From: Arthrobacter sp. Soc17.1.1.1
GTDB lineage: Bacteria; Actinomycetota; Actinomycetes; Actinomycetales; Micrococcaceae
NCBI RefSeq assembly: GCF_036867195.1
Contig: NZ_JBAJII010000002.1
Location: 116,592 to 180,591 of the forward strand
Direction: 5' to 3'
DNA length: 64,000 bases
Below, piece by piece: positions 17,788 to 25,827 of the stretch. Every line of letters begins with the position of its first letter. Position 1 is the stretch's first letter. The translations under genes and the position numbers were made by a program. A model generated the notes under the pieces. The model had not been told where the DNA came from. It was given only the letters and a program-made list of their open reading frames with translations, and did no database searches.

Positions 17788-18921
17788 ATGGTGCCGTCGT
17801 CTGAATTCGTTTCTGTACCTCGAGCAAAGGCGAAGGACCAGTGGTGGGCACGCTTTCGGGGGTGGGTGAGTTCCAGGGACAGCCGGGCGCACGTGTTGCT
17901 GGCGGTCAAGGCAGCGATTGCTGCGGGTATTGCATGGAGTGTGGCATTGGCCGTCCCCGGTGCTCCCGCCGAATACCCCTACTATGCGCCGCTGGGCGCG
18001 TTGCTGGCGATGTATCCCACGGTGGCAGGAACGGTGAAGCTTGGCCTTCAAACGATCGCCGGTCTCAGTATCGGCATTGTCCTGGCGTACTTGGCCGTGT
18101 GGGTAGGGGACCCGGACTGGCTGTCGGTTGCCTTCGTCGTCGGAATGGGCGTCCTACTGGCGGGGACCTTGAAGCGCACCGCTGGCGGCGGCTCCGGAAT
18201 CGCATCAGCAGGCCTCTTCGTCCTCATCATCGGCAACACCGACCTAGGTTTCTCGCTCGGCTACTTCATCCAGACGATCATCGGGGTCAGTGTGGGACTG
18301 GCCGTCAGCGCGATCGTCGTACCTGCCCTGCATACTGATGATGCGCTCGGGCGTATGGGCCAGTTGCGACGAGCCGCTGCGCGGCAGCTACAGGAGCTGG
18401 GCGAGGCGTTGGAAGACCAGTGGGCAGCCGATGACAACCGATGGGCAGAGCGGCGTGACAGCCTCACACATGCAGCCCGGGATGCACGAAGCGCTGTCGT
18501 ATACGCTGCCGAGAGCCGCAAGGCCAACATTCGGCGCCGGTTCCACCCACGGGACGTTGACCAGGACTATCACCACGTCGGCGTCCTGGAGGTCGTCGCG
18601 TTTCACACCCTGAACATCACCAACATGCTGCAGGACGCTCTGCATGGGACCAGCGAGGAAAAACCTTTGGCTCCTGCGGTGAAAGAACCGATGCGGGCCG
18701 CTTTCGCAGCGGTCGGCGACGTACTCGAGTTATGGACCGTTGACGAGCACGACGGCGCCACACTGGTCACTGCGCGAGAGACGCTTCGGAAACTGGAAAC
18801 GACCATTTACGACGCCGCTTCCAGAAACGAACCCTTTGGAGCTGCCGGATCAGTAGCCATGAGCCTGCATCGAATCCTCCACGCTGTGACACCCGAACTA
18901 CGCATGCCAGCAGAGCCGTAG
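17788..18921 (+). CDS. FUSC family (aromatic acid exporter-like) membrane protein
   Basis: The 377-residue protein has an N-terminal block of about six membrane helices (residues 35-185, starting LLAVKAAIAAGIAWSVAL and including PYYAPLGALLAMYPT). A soluble, helix-rich C-terminal half follows. This is the FUSC/ArAE layout of transporters related to p-hydroxybenzoic acid efflux proteins. Export of aromatic or organic acids is the family expectation, and the substrate is unknown. It stands alone. Confidence 0.8.
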   Translation: MVPSSEFVSVPRAKAKDQWWARFRGWVSSRDSRAHVLLAVKAAIAAGIAWSVALAVPGAPAEYPYYAPLGALLAMYPTVAGTVKLGLQTIAGLSIGIVLAYLAVWVGDPDWLSVAFVVGMGVLLAGTLKRTAGGGSGIASAGLFVLIIGNTDLGFSLGYFIQTIIGVSVGLAVSAIVVPALHTDDALGRMGQLRRAAARQLQELGEALEDQWAADDNRWAERRDSLTHAARDARSAVVYAAESRKANIRRRFHPRDVDQDYHHVGVLEVVAFHTLNITNMLQDALHGTSEEKPLAPAVKEPMRAAFAAVGDVLELWTVDEHDGATLVTARETLRKLETTIYDAASRNEPFGAAGSVAMSLHRILHAVTPELRMPAEP

Positions 18922-19046
18922 CGTGCACCCACGAGCACGGCGCACATCGTCGGCATTCCTTTACTGTCCGGCCAGCTATCGGATCAGGTGTCGGCACTTT
19001 TCGTGGCTGGTTCTACACCCTTACGCAAACCTCTAAAGCCAGGCAG

Positions 19047-19520
19047 TCACGCTGCGGTGTCCGGTCTGAAGACGTGGTCGTGAAGGATGCCGGTCGCTGC
19101 GGCCTGCACAAATTTGTTGATGATGTCCACGGCCCAGTCCTGTCCGGTCCAGGTGCTGGGTTTGTAGAGTCCCAGGGCGGTGTTGAGCAGCACATCCCCG
19201 GCGTAGACGACAGGAAACACGACCGCTACGACTTTGGCCCCACGAAGGCCGGCATGGGCTGTAATTCCGTACGCTGATCCCCACATAGTGCCGAGACCGA
19301 AGTGGGTTACCCAGTTCAACTGGTCGCGCCCCTGTTGTGTCCGAGTGTGAATGGGCAGGATACGCGCGGCGAAATCCGCGGGCGCGTAGCTGGTCTTCCG
19401 TCCAGTAAGGGGCATCTCGACGAACTTCTGGAAAGCGGTCATCACCACCGTCCCGGCAACGCCTGCCGCCATCCCACGTGTGACGGAACTGATCAGTGAG
19501 GGTTTCCGAAGGGTAGGCAT
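19047..19520 (-). CDS. Conserved actinobacterial membrane protein of unknown function
   Basis: From ATG 19520 the protein has 157 residues. It starts with a hydrophobic segment (MAAGVAGTVVMTAFQKFVEMPLTGR), then SYAPADFAARILP, two further hydrophobic stretches including GLGTMWGSAYGI, and YAGDVLLNTALGLYKP. This pattern recurs in unnamed YagU/DUF1440-like membrane proteins of Actinobacteria. The longer frame to 19643 lacks a ribosome site and runs towards the terminator of the next gene. No function can be given. Confidence 0.6.
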   Translation of the reverse strand: MPTLRKPSLISSVTRGMAAGVAGTVVMTAFQKFVEMPLTGRKTSYAPADFAARILPIHTRTQQGRDQLNWVTHFGLGTMWGSAYGITAHAGLRGAKVVAVVFPVVYAGDVLLNTALGLYKPSTWTGQDWAVDIINKFVQAAATGILHDHVFRPDTAA

Positions 19521-19654
19521 GCTGCCGAGTATCGACCCGTTACCGGCGTGTCCGCAACGCCTGTTCTTGATGGTGCCCGTGGTTGCTGGGGGAGTCCGCT
19601 CGTGATGCGGGGGTAATGCGGCGGTGATGCATGAGAGAGGCATGAAGAAGGCAC

Positions 19655-19694
19655 AAAAAAGCGGCCGTCACAAAATGATGCCTGTGACGGCCGC
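19655..19694 (-). terminator. Rho-independent terminator of the CHRD protein gene
   Basis: GCGGCCGTCACA (19661-19672) pairs perfectly with TGTGACGGCCGC (19683-19694). On the minus strand the stem is followed by six T (19660-19655), the classical signal ending transcription from 19788-20558. Confidence 0.85.
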
Positions 19695-19787
19695 CCGGAC
19701 GAGCTGATCAGTGTGAAGATATGACCAGCCCGTCCCACTTACGCGTGCAGATCCCTCAGGGTGCTCTGCTGTTATGCCTCGGCGCTG

Positions 19788-20558
19788 TTATGCCTTGGCG
19801 TTGCTGCGGCGGACCATGAAGGTGCCACCGGCTGCTGCTGCCAGAACGAGGCCGCCGCCAAGGGCGATCATGCCGGCGTTGCTGCCGGTCTCCTGGGCGA
19901 CGCCGGTGTCGGCTCCACCGTTGGGCATGGCGCCCATCTGGGTGGCGACCAGCGTCCCACACAGGGCGGGGGAGGTTGCGGCCAGGGGGAGGGCCGGGTC
20001 GAGGTCGCTCGGTGCTGCTGCGGCCTCGGGGCTCAGCGTGGCCGGGTCCAGGCCGTGAACGACGACGACGGCGACGCCGGCCTCGAGGGAAGCCTTGGTC
20101 GCGGCATCCAGCGTGATCTCGCGCTGGATCTGGTAGCTTCCACCCTGACCGCCCAAAGCGATGTTCAGGCCCTCAGCCGGGGTGGTGGCGCCGCTGGTGG
20201 TGATGGTGGTCTGGATATCGCCGTAGGAGGGGGCTCCTTCGGTGGTGTTCACGACGCCGTCGCCGTTGGTGTCCGCCGCGGGGGTGGGGCACTGGCCCTT
20301 GGATCCACCGTGGATGTGCTGGACGTGAGGGTAGGGGCCGTCCATGAAGGTCTCGGCGAGACCGGAGACCTGCAGGTTCACCATCGCCTTGTCGCCGGTG
20401 ACGTCGACGGTGATAGTGCCCGAGCCGGTGGAGCCATTGAGCTGGCCCAGGGTCGAGGAGTAGGAAGAGTCTGCGGCCATCGCGGAGCCGCCGGACAGGG
20501 CCAGGGCGCCGAGGGCAAGGGTGGGTACTGCCAGAAGTCGCATGGTCTTGTTCATCAT
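19788..20558 (-). CDS. Secreted CHRD-domain protein with Ca-binding loop and C-terminal anchor
   Basis: The 256-residue protein has an N-terminal signal ending near SAMAAD. A CHRD-like region holds HVQHIHGG and VVHGLD. A loop DTNGDGVVNTTE fits EF-hand/dockerin calcium ligand spacing. The C-terminus carries GVAQETGS, a hydrophobic helix and RRSNAKA, which looks like a sortase-type (LAXTG-like) or membrane anchor. It is probably exposed on the cell surface. Three ATG codons at 20561, 20558 and 20555 follow AAGGAA; the middle one has a 6-nt spacing. Two 15-bp tandem repeats lie about 100 bp upstream, and a strong terminator follows. Confidence 0.7.
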   Translation of the reverse strand: MMNKTMRLLAVPTLALGALALSGGSAMAADSSYSSTLGQLNGSTGSGTITVDVTGDKAMVNLQVSGLAETFMDGPYPHVQHIHGGSKGQCPTPAADTNGDGVVNTTEGAPSYGDIQTTITTSGATTPAEGLNIALGGQGGSYQIQREITLDAATKASLEAGVAVVVVHGLDPATLSPEAAAAPSDLDPALPLAATSPALCGTLVATQMGAMPNGGADTGVAQETGSNAGMIALGGGLVLAAAAGGTFMVRRSNAKA

Positions 20559-20652
20559 CATTAATTCCTTCACTGTGCGAATGGGTACGCGACCTGCCAC
20601 ATCGCGCGCTAACTGTGATTCGGAGCACTCCGTTGTGCGGATGGGATCCCCC

Positions 20653-20682
20653 ACGAATGTCATCTGCACGAATGTCATCTGC
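20653..20682 (-). repeat. 15-bp tandem direct repeat upstream of the CHRD gene
   Basis: ACGAATGTCATCTGC occurs twice with no gap (20653-20667 and 20668-20682), about 95 bp upstream of the CHRD gene start. A duplicated operator is possible. Confidence 0.7.
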
Positions 20683-20761
20683 GCAACTTTCAGCACCCTT
20701 ATCTTCCGGATGCCTGGGCCCACTGTAAGCACTTAAAAGACAGGCCTGAAAAGGTGTCCGA

Positions 20762-21177
20762 TGGTATCAATGTGGCAGATGTGACGAGTCCGGTCGTGTC
20801 GTCGACGTCGAAAAGCACACACCTGAAAGGGGTGGCAGCCATCGCCGGAACTCCTGTAGCAACGCTTGCAGGAGAAATCGACGGGTGATGGGAAGCGGCT
20901 ACGGCTGGTCGGCAGGAGTAGGGTTCATTTCATCCTCATGTGCGAATGAGATGCATCAGCTGACTCCCTATCGGCTGGTGGGAAAGCGCTGGAACCTTGC
21001 AAGCAGGCCTTCACCTTCTGCGCGTAACGGTCCGGCGCTTTCCGCATTCTTAACCCGAGATGGACTCAATCAGGGCAGGAACCACAGCAACCACAGCAAG
21101 GGCACCAACCACAGCGGTTAGTGCGTTCGGCAGATCAGGGCAAGCCGATTGCGCGGAGCTTCGGGTACAAAGGCGGG
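20762..21177. other. Intergenic region between CHRD and lipoprotein genes
   Basis: No supportable gene. Around 21080-21116 ACCACAGC is repeated three times at short intervals. Nothing else is recognised. Confidence 0.35.
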
Positions 21178-21879
21178 TTACGAGCAGGAGGTCCGTTCGA
21201 CCGTGATGTTCAGAGGGTGTGCCACGGAGTAGTCCCGGGCAGGGGAGCTGAAGTCGACGACGACGTTTTCCGCGGTTCCTGTTTCCACCGTTTCGTCCAG
21301 GGCTACTCTGACGACGATATCGATGTGAGCGTCGGGCTCGAACACGAAGCCCTGAGCCGGCACGGGTTCGACGAGGAACGTACTGGTCTCGGCCGCCGAC
21401 GCGCTGGGCGTCGGAGTCGCCCCGTGCCCGGAATGGGCTCCTGCCGCATCTTGTCCTGCCCCGTGATGATGATGGCCTTCCTTGTTCGCTGGGGTGATCT
21501 CAGCGGACACGACACTGAGGCCCTCCGGGAAGCCCAGGGTGATGTCGGAGAAGGTGAAAGTCTCCAAAGTCGGATTGTGCAGCAGGAGGGTGTACTGCTG
21601 GAAGCTTTTCTGCGGCTGCACCCCACATAAGGTGGCTCCGTCCTGGGCGATGCCCAGAGGATCGTTCCCCCATTGCCCGCTATCGGCGACGCTGTTCGTG
21701 GCGTCGTCGGTAGGTGCTCCGGGCGCGGGGGAGGAGGAGTTGCTGCTTCCGCCGGTTTGACGGCGATCGCCGTTGACGTTCAACGGGTTCTCATCCACAG
21801 TCGCGCAACCGGATCCCAGCACAGTAAGAGCCAGCAACGGAATGATCAAAGCCGTTCTTCCTCGTCGCATGAGCTGCAC
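21178..21879 (-). CDS. Lipoprotein with His-rich segment
   Basis: The GTG start at 21879 is set by GGAG at 21887-21890, 7 nt away; ATG 21870 lies too far. The 233-residue product has a short lipoprotein signal (LLALTVLGSGC), a Ser/Pro/Gly linker, and a beta-rich domain containing SFQQYTLLLHNPTLETF. A segment EGHHHHGAGQDAAGAHSGHG at about 143-162 is likely to bind metal. It is extracytoplasmic and membrane-anchored. The family is not recognised, and a copper or zinc role is a guess from composition. Confidence 0.65.
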   Translation of the reverse strand: MQLMRRGRTALIIPLLALTVLGSGCATVDENPLNVNGDRRQTGGSSNSSSPAPGAPTDDATNSVADSGQWGNDPLGIAQDGATLCGVQPQKSFQQYTLLLHNPTLETFTFSDITLGFPEGLSVVSAEITPANKEGHHHHGAGQDAAGAHSGHGATPTPSASAAETSTFLVEPVPAQGFVFEPDAHIDIVVRVALDETVETGTAENVVVDFSSPARDYSVAHPLNITVERTSCS

Positions 21880-22257
21880 GATAATTCTCCTCGTCCCTCG
21901 TCGCTTCCCTGATTGGTTGCGTCCCTGGTAGGTCGATTCGCTAGTCGGACCTTGGGCCGGCTGCACCAACCACCCATGTGGTCGGTGGGCCCTGCGGTAC
22001 TTCGGTGCAATCCACGTCACGGTTCGGTGACAGCACAACCGGCAACGAGGCCAAGAACCTGCGGCGGGCGATCGGCGGGAAACGCCTGCACGCACTGCCC
22101 TACCGTGCAGGATTCGACGTGTTGGAGAGCACCACCCATCCAATAGACAGCGTGCTGACGAATATCTAGTGTTTGATCAGGTATGCAGGGACGCGCCAGC
22201 GCGCGTGTTCACCAACCTCATCAGCTTCATCAACGGACCGACACTGGAGGTACACCC
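21880..22257. other. Intergenic region before the hydrolase gene
   Basis: A plus-strand stretch at about 22040-22140 reads as open code (AKNLRRAIGGKRLHALPYRA...) without a start, ribosome site or recognised family. It may be a fragment of a lost gene. The ribosome site GGAGGT of the hydrolase lies just before 22258. Confidence 0.3.
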
Positions 22258-23094
22258 ATGACGGAGATTACTGCTCACCACGGATTGTTCAAGGACACCA
22301 ACCTGCACGTCGACGATACCGGTGGCACCGGCCGCCCAGTAGTTCTCATCCATGGATGGCCGCTGTCAGGGGAAGCGTTCAAGGCGCAGGTCCCTGCGCT
22401 GCAGGCTGCGGGTTACCGGGTCATCACCTATGACCGGCGCGGTTTCGGCCGCAGCGACAAGCCCAGAACCGGTTACACGTACGACACGCTCACCGAGGAC
22501 CTGCACGCCCTGCTTGAGCAACTGAGCCTCACCGACGTCACCTTGGTCGGGTTCTCCATGGGCGGCGGGGAGGTAGCCCGCTACTTCTCCAAGTACGGCA
22601 CCGAGCGACTGCGCAGCGTCGTGTTCGCCTCGGCCGTGCCGCCATTCATGATGCAAGCCGACGACAACCCAGACGGGCCATTGACGAAGGACGCAGCGGC
22701 GAAAATGACCGCCGACCTGACCAAAGATCAGGACTTGTTCTACGACGGATTCACCACCGAGTTCTTCTCCGTCAACGGACAGCTCAAGGTCACCGAAGCC
22801 CAGCGTCAGGAAGCCCTCGAACTGTGTAAGCAGTCCGACAAGAAAGCGGCGCTGGCGTGCATGGAAGCTTTCGGGTCCACCGACTTCCGGGACGACTTGC
22901 TCAAAGTCACGGTCCCGGCACTGATCCTGCACGGTGACGGGGACGCAACGGTCCCCTTCGAAGGCTCAGGGCAGCGCACCCACGCCACCCTGCTCGGCAG
23001 CGACCTGCACGTCATCGCCGGCGCACCCCACGGCTGCAACGTCAGCCACCCCGACGAATGGAACCAGGCCCTGATCACCTTCCTCGCAAAGTAG
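22258..23094 (+). CDS. Alpha/beta hydrolase, non-haem chloroperoxidase type
   Basis: From ATG 22258 (GGAGGT 6 nt upstream) the 278-residue protein carries the oxyanion HGWP motif, the nucleophile elbow GFSMGGGE, an Asp in LILHGDGDATVPFE and a catalytic His in GAPHGCN. The whole pattern, including YDRRGFGRSDKP, is that of cofactor-free haloperoxidase/perhydrolase esterases. It would hydrolyse an ester or make peracids in the cytoplasm. The MarR gene downstream is on the other strand. A hairpin follows the stop. Confidence 0.85.
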   Translation: MTEITAHHGLFKDTNLHVDDTGGTGRPVVLIHGWPLSGEAFKAQVPALQAAGYRVITYDRRGFGRSDKPRTGYTYDTLTEDLHALLEQLSLTDVTLVGFSMGGGEVARYFSKYGTERLRSVVFASAVPPFMMQADDNPDGPLTKDAAAKMTADLTKDQDLFYDGFTTEFFSVNGQLKVTEAQRQEALELCKQSDKKAALACMEAFGSTDFRDDLLKVTVPALILHGDGDATVPFEGSGQRTHATLLGSDLHVIAGAPHGCNVSHPDEWNQALITFLAK

Positions 23095-23116
23095 GCCGGT
23101 CCGTCTAGTCTCGGAG

Positions 23117-23147
23117 GCACCCTGATGGGTCGAGGCCATCAGGGTGC
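23117..23147 (+). terminator. Hairpin after the hydrolase gene
   Basis: GCACCCTGATGG (23117-23128) pairs perfectly with CCATCAGGGTGC (23136-23147) around 7 nt. No U tract follows, but its place between two convergent genes fits a bidirectional terminator. Confidence 0.6.
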
Positions 23148-23207
23148 TGTCGCGTTGCCGGCCTGCCGCCGAGGCCCCCTTGTATCGTCTGTGTAGGGGA
23201 ACTCGGG

Positions 23208-23699
23208 TTACCAGGGGTCGTTGGTGTAGGTCTCGTTGAGTTTGCTGAGCAAAGTGCTCAACTCCCTGATATCGGGGCTGTTCCAGTCGGCCATGAGTGC
23301 CCGGAAAGCCTGACGTCTGGCCTTTTGAACGCCAAGGATTTTCCGTTTCCCGGCGGGCGTGAGCGTGATGAAGTGGGCTCTGCGATCGGTGGAGTCAGGG
23401 CGGCGTTCGATGAGCTCCAGTTTTACCAGTGCCGTTATCTGCCTGCTTACTGAGGGTTTACCGATTCCTATGCTTACGGCAATGGCGGTCATGCGCAGTG
23501 GCCCTTTTTGTGAGAGAAGGGCGAGGATCCCGTAGGCTGCCGGTTCCATGCCGGGGTGGATACGGTGCGCCAGTTCATGGGAAACAGATCGCTCGCGTCT
23601 CCACAATTCACTGGTGTGTTGCTCCAGGGCTTTGATGGCTGCCTGGAAACCTTCGGCTGGGCTCGGGATGTCCGGGGAAGGCTTTGTCATACCCGTCAT
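23208..23699 (-). CDS. MarR family transcriptional regulator
   Basis: The 163-residue protein has a winged helix-turn-helix at about 66-125. It runs GPLRMTAIAVSIGIGKPSVSRQITALVKLELIERR, then the wing DSTDRRAHFITLTPAGKR, which is diagnostic for MarR. N- and C-terminal helices form the dimer. Such proteins repress genes and release DNA when bound to phenolic or oxidising compounds. It is convergent with the hydrolase gene, which could be a target, though no operator was found. Confidence 0.85.
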   Translation of the reverse strand: MTGMTKPSPDIPSPAEGFQAAIKALEQHTSELWRRERSVSHELAHRIHPGMEPAAYGILALLSQKGPLRMTAIAVSIGIGKPSVSRQITALVKLELIERRPDSTDRRAHFITLTPAGKRKILGVQKARRQAFRALMADWNSPDIRELSTLLSKLNETYTNDPW

Positions 23700-23727
23700 C
23701 GTAGGTTCTTGAGTTCCTCCACCCTGG

Positions 23728-24045
23728 CTGGATGAGGTTCAGTGCGGGTTCGATGACGGGCCGTGCCTACGGGCGGCCCGCAAGGGCTACACCGTGCACA
23801 TTCCGGGATTCCTGATCGATACCCGGTTCCCTGAGTACCGGGAAGCAATTGCTCACCACGGGACAGGGCTTCTACTCCACCAAGGCCTACGCCTTCACGG
23901 ACAAGAGCATCGAGGTCGTGAAAGTTTCGCTCGGGATGCCTCGCGATCGTTGCGGCTCGCTGTGCGTATGGCGACCTTGAGTGAGACCGCTAAGCACCGC
24001 AAGACAGCGATGGAGTCCCGCATCTGGTCACGCAAATGTCAGTGA
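23728..24045 (+). pseudogene. Degraded GAF-ANTAR gene
   Basis: The frame from 23728 reads LDEVQCGFDDGPCLRAARKG, then TRFPEY, a decayed GAF core like that of 15710 and 31943. After a lost or shifted segment, the code continues FARDASRSLRLAVRMATLSETAKHRKTAMESR, which is the GAF-ANTAR linker. The ANTAR domain itself is missing, and the N-terminal third is absent. It overlaps the 3' end of the acetyltransferase gene on the other strand. It is a relic of a fourth GAF-ANTAR paralogue. Confidence 0.75.
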
Positions 24046-24648
24046 CCAGCGCTGCGGCCCGTTGTCGGAGCATGAGGAAAGCGGCGTGAAGCCAAAAAGG
24101 ACTGAGTGGGCGGCGACTGTGTGTCCAGCGGGTACGACGACGTGTAGGGCCTGAATGTTGGGAGCGGCCCGGGCGGTGTCCATGGCTATGCGGAGGGCGG
24201 CCTTTCCATAGCCCTGACGGCGGCGTTTGGGATCTATGGCGAGGCCTACACACACGATCCCGGGATGAACGGCTCGTGACGTGAAGGTGATGAGTCCTAC
24301 GATGCGCTGGTGCTCGTAGTCGAGGATCAACCGGGCGGAATTGTCCTTGGCGCGCTGCGCGATTCCGCCGGCTGATTGCGACGTGTATGCGTAAAGCGCA
24401 TCCTGAGGGCATTCCTGAGGTTCGGGGCTTGAGCAGAACGCTTTGCATTCGGTGGAAGCGAAATAGTCCGGCAGCGTTTGACCGACGAACGACTGGGCCG
24501 CCCTCACATTTCCCTGTGCCAAAGCCATGGTGGCTCCACGGCCCAGGGGAAGCAGGGTTGTGTCTTCTGCTTCAAGAGCAGGAGAGAACCAGGGCGAATC
24601 GGAAGAGAAGATGCGATTACCTCCCCTTCCGGCATGATTTTCCGACAT
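24028..24648 (-). CDS. GNAT family N-acetyltransferase
   Basis: The 206-residue protein has the GNAT core in its C-terminal half: LILDYEHQRIVGLITF, then VGLAIDPKRRRQGYGKAALRIA with the acetyl-CoA phosphate loop (RRRQGYG). The N-terminal part of about 110 residues is not recognised. It would acetylate an amine, which could be a small molecule or a protein N-terminus. The gene's 3' end overlaps the GAF-ANTAR relic by 18 bp. Confidence 0.75.
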   Translation of the reverse strand: MSENHAGRGGNRIFSSDSPWFSPALEAEDTTLLPLGRGATMALAQGNVRAAQSFVGQTLPDYFASTECKAFCSSPEPQECPQDALYAYTSQSAGGIAQRAKDNSARLILDYEHQRIVGLITFTSRAVHPGIVCVGLAIDPKRRRQGYGKAALRIAMDTARAAPNIQALHVVVPAGHTVAAHSVLFGFTPLSSCSDNGPQRWSLTFA

Positions 24649-24666
24649 CGTGCTGCAATGAAACAG

Positions 24667-24885
24667 CTACTTCGAGGGTTTGATGCGTACTGGTTGGGCG
24701 TTGAGGGTCCCGGTCAACAGTGCGTATGCTTCGGCGAAGTCTCGGGCCTGGGCGGCACTGACAGTGGCAATCTTCGTCAGCAGGTGCAATTCAGCGGCGT
24801 ACTTTGCCTCGTTGTAAGCCCTGGTTTCCTCCTCGCCGCGTCCAGGATCCTGTGAGTCCTTGTCGTCCGAGTGATCCTTCGCCAT
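24667..24885 (-). CDS. Small hypothetical protein, 72 residues
   Basis: ATG 24885 lies 9 nt after AAGGGG, and an upstream extension has no ribosome site. The product starts with a charged segment (DHSDDKDSQDPGRGEEE) and continues as one long amphipathic helix region (YAAELHLLTKIATVSAAQARDFAEAYALL). No family is recognised. It ends 18 bp upstream of the acetyltransferase start on the same strand, suggesting co-transcription. Confidence 0.55.
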   Translation of the reverse strand: MAKDHSDDKDSQDPGRGEEETRAYNEAKYAAELHLLTKIATVSAAQARDFAEAYALLTGTLNAQPVRIKPSK

Positions 24886-25042
24886 AGTGTTACACCCCTT
24901 GATAATCGGCTGGACATTCGTCCAGCAACTGGTCGTTCGGTTTACTGTACTGCTGGCCACGTATATTGCTTCTGGGCTCCTGTCAGCCTGCCCGACTTGT
25001 ACTGAAGAAGGGCCCCCTGTCACAGCTGGTTTTCATTCTCGT

Positions 25043-25066
25043 GGAGGCGGAGGCGGAGGCGGAGGC
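25043..25066 (+). repeat. (GGAGGC)4 microsatellite
   Basis: Four copies of a hexanucleotide lie in the gap between two minus-strand genes. It is non-coding on the available evidence. Confidence 0.75.
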
Positions 25067-25170
25067 GCAGGGAAGTGGCTAATGGTGCTAACCGGTTAGG
25101 GCGGGAATTTTGCGGCAGATCACAAGCCAGCTATGACAACAACCCACTCACCTGCTTGATGCTGGTCGTC

Positions 25171-25542
25171 TTACCGTGGCGGGTCGGCATCATTCTGATA
25201 GCCAGTCTCGTCCGGATGATCCGCAGCCTGCGCTGTGTCCGGCTGAGAGGGAACATCGTCCATGTCCATCGGGTGATCCGCACGCGGTGAGGGCTTGCGG
25301 TCCTCTAATCCACCGTCCCTGGTGCGGACGTCCTCAGGATGCTGAGATGCGCCGAACGCGTCAGCATCGACCATGCCCGAGAAGGCGGCGATGAAATCTT
25401 CCGGTGGTGCTGCAGAAGAATCACCGTCAGCGGACGAGCCATCGGAAGGGATAGTCGGGGAGTCAGGCGGAATAATTCCTGCGTCGCGGGCTGCTGCCTC
25501 ATCCGAGAACGGCCACCCTTGAGAATCATCGTTGGACGACAT
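25171..25542 (-). CDS. Acidic, probably disordered protein with TGYQNDADPP tail (second copy)
   Basis: The 123-residue protein begins near W.FSDEAAARDAGIIPPD and ends DMDDVPSQPDTAQA...DETGYQNDADPP, the same end blocks as the 157-residue protein at 2819-3292. The middle is acidic and dissimilar. Conservation of the two ends with a free middle suggests two short interaction motifs joined by a flexible linker. ATG 25542 follows GGAAAGG. Function is unknown. Confidence 0.65.
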   Translation of the reverse strand: MSSNDDSQGWPFSDEAAARDAGIIPPDSPTIPSDGSSADGDSSAAPPEDFIAAFSGMVDADAFGASQHPEDVRTRDGGLEDRKPSPRADHPMDMDDVPSQPDTAQAADHPDETGYQNDADPPR

Positions 25543-25827
25543 GTCGTATTTGCCTTTCCGAATCAGTGTGCTTAGCGAACCTAGTGGATAAGGCTAGCAA
25601 CATTCCGAAATCTCTTGGGGCAGGGCATCGCTGGCTCAGCTCCCACTTTCGCCTCTACGCCCCTCATAGGAGCTCAACGCAGGGGTGCAAAGTGGACAGC
25701 CGGGTTACCCACAGGTGGACGGCTTTGAGCTGGACCGCAAGGGCTCCACCCGCCCCCAAATGGATAACCCGAACGATTGACGCCCACCGGGGACGTGATG
25801 CTGGGAAACGTCCTTAAGTACTCAGGA

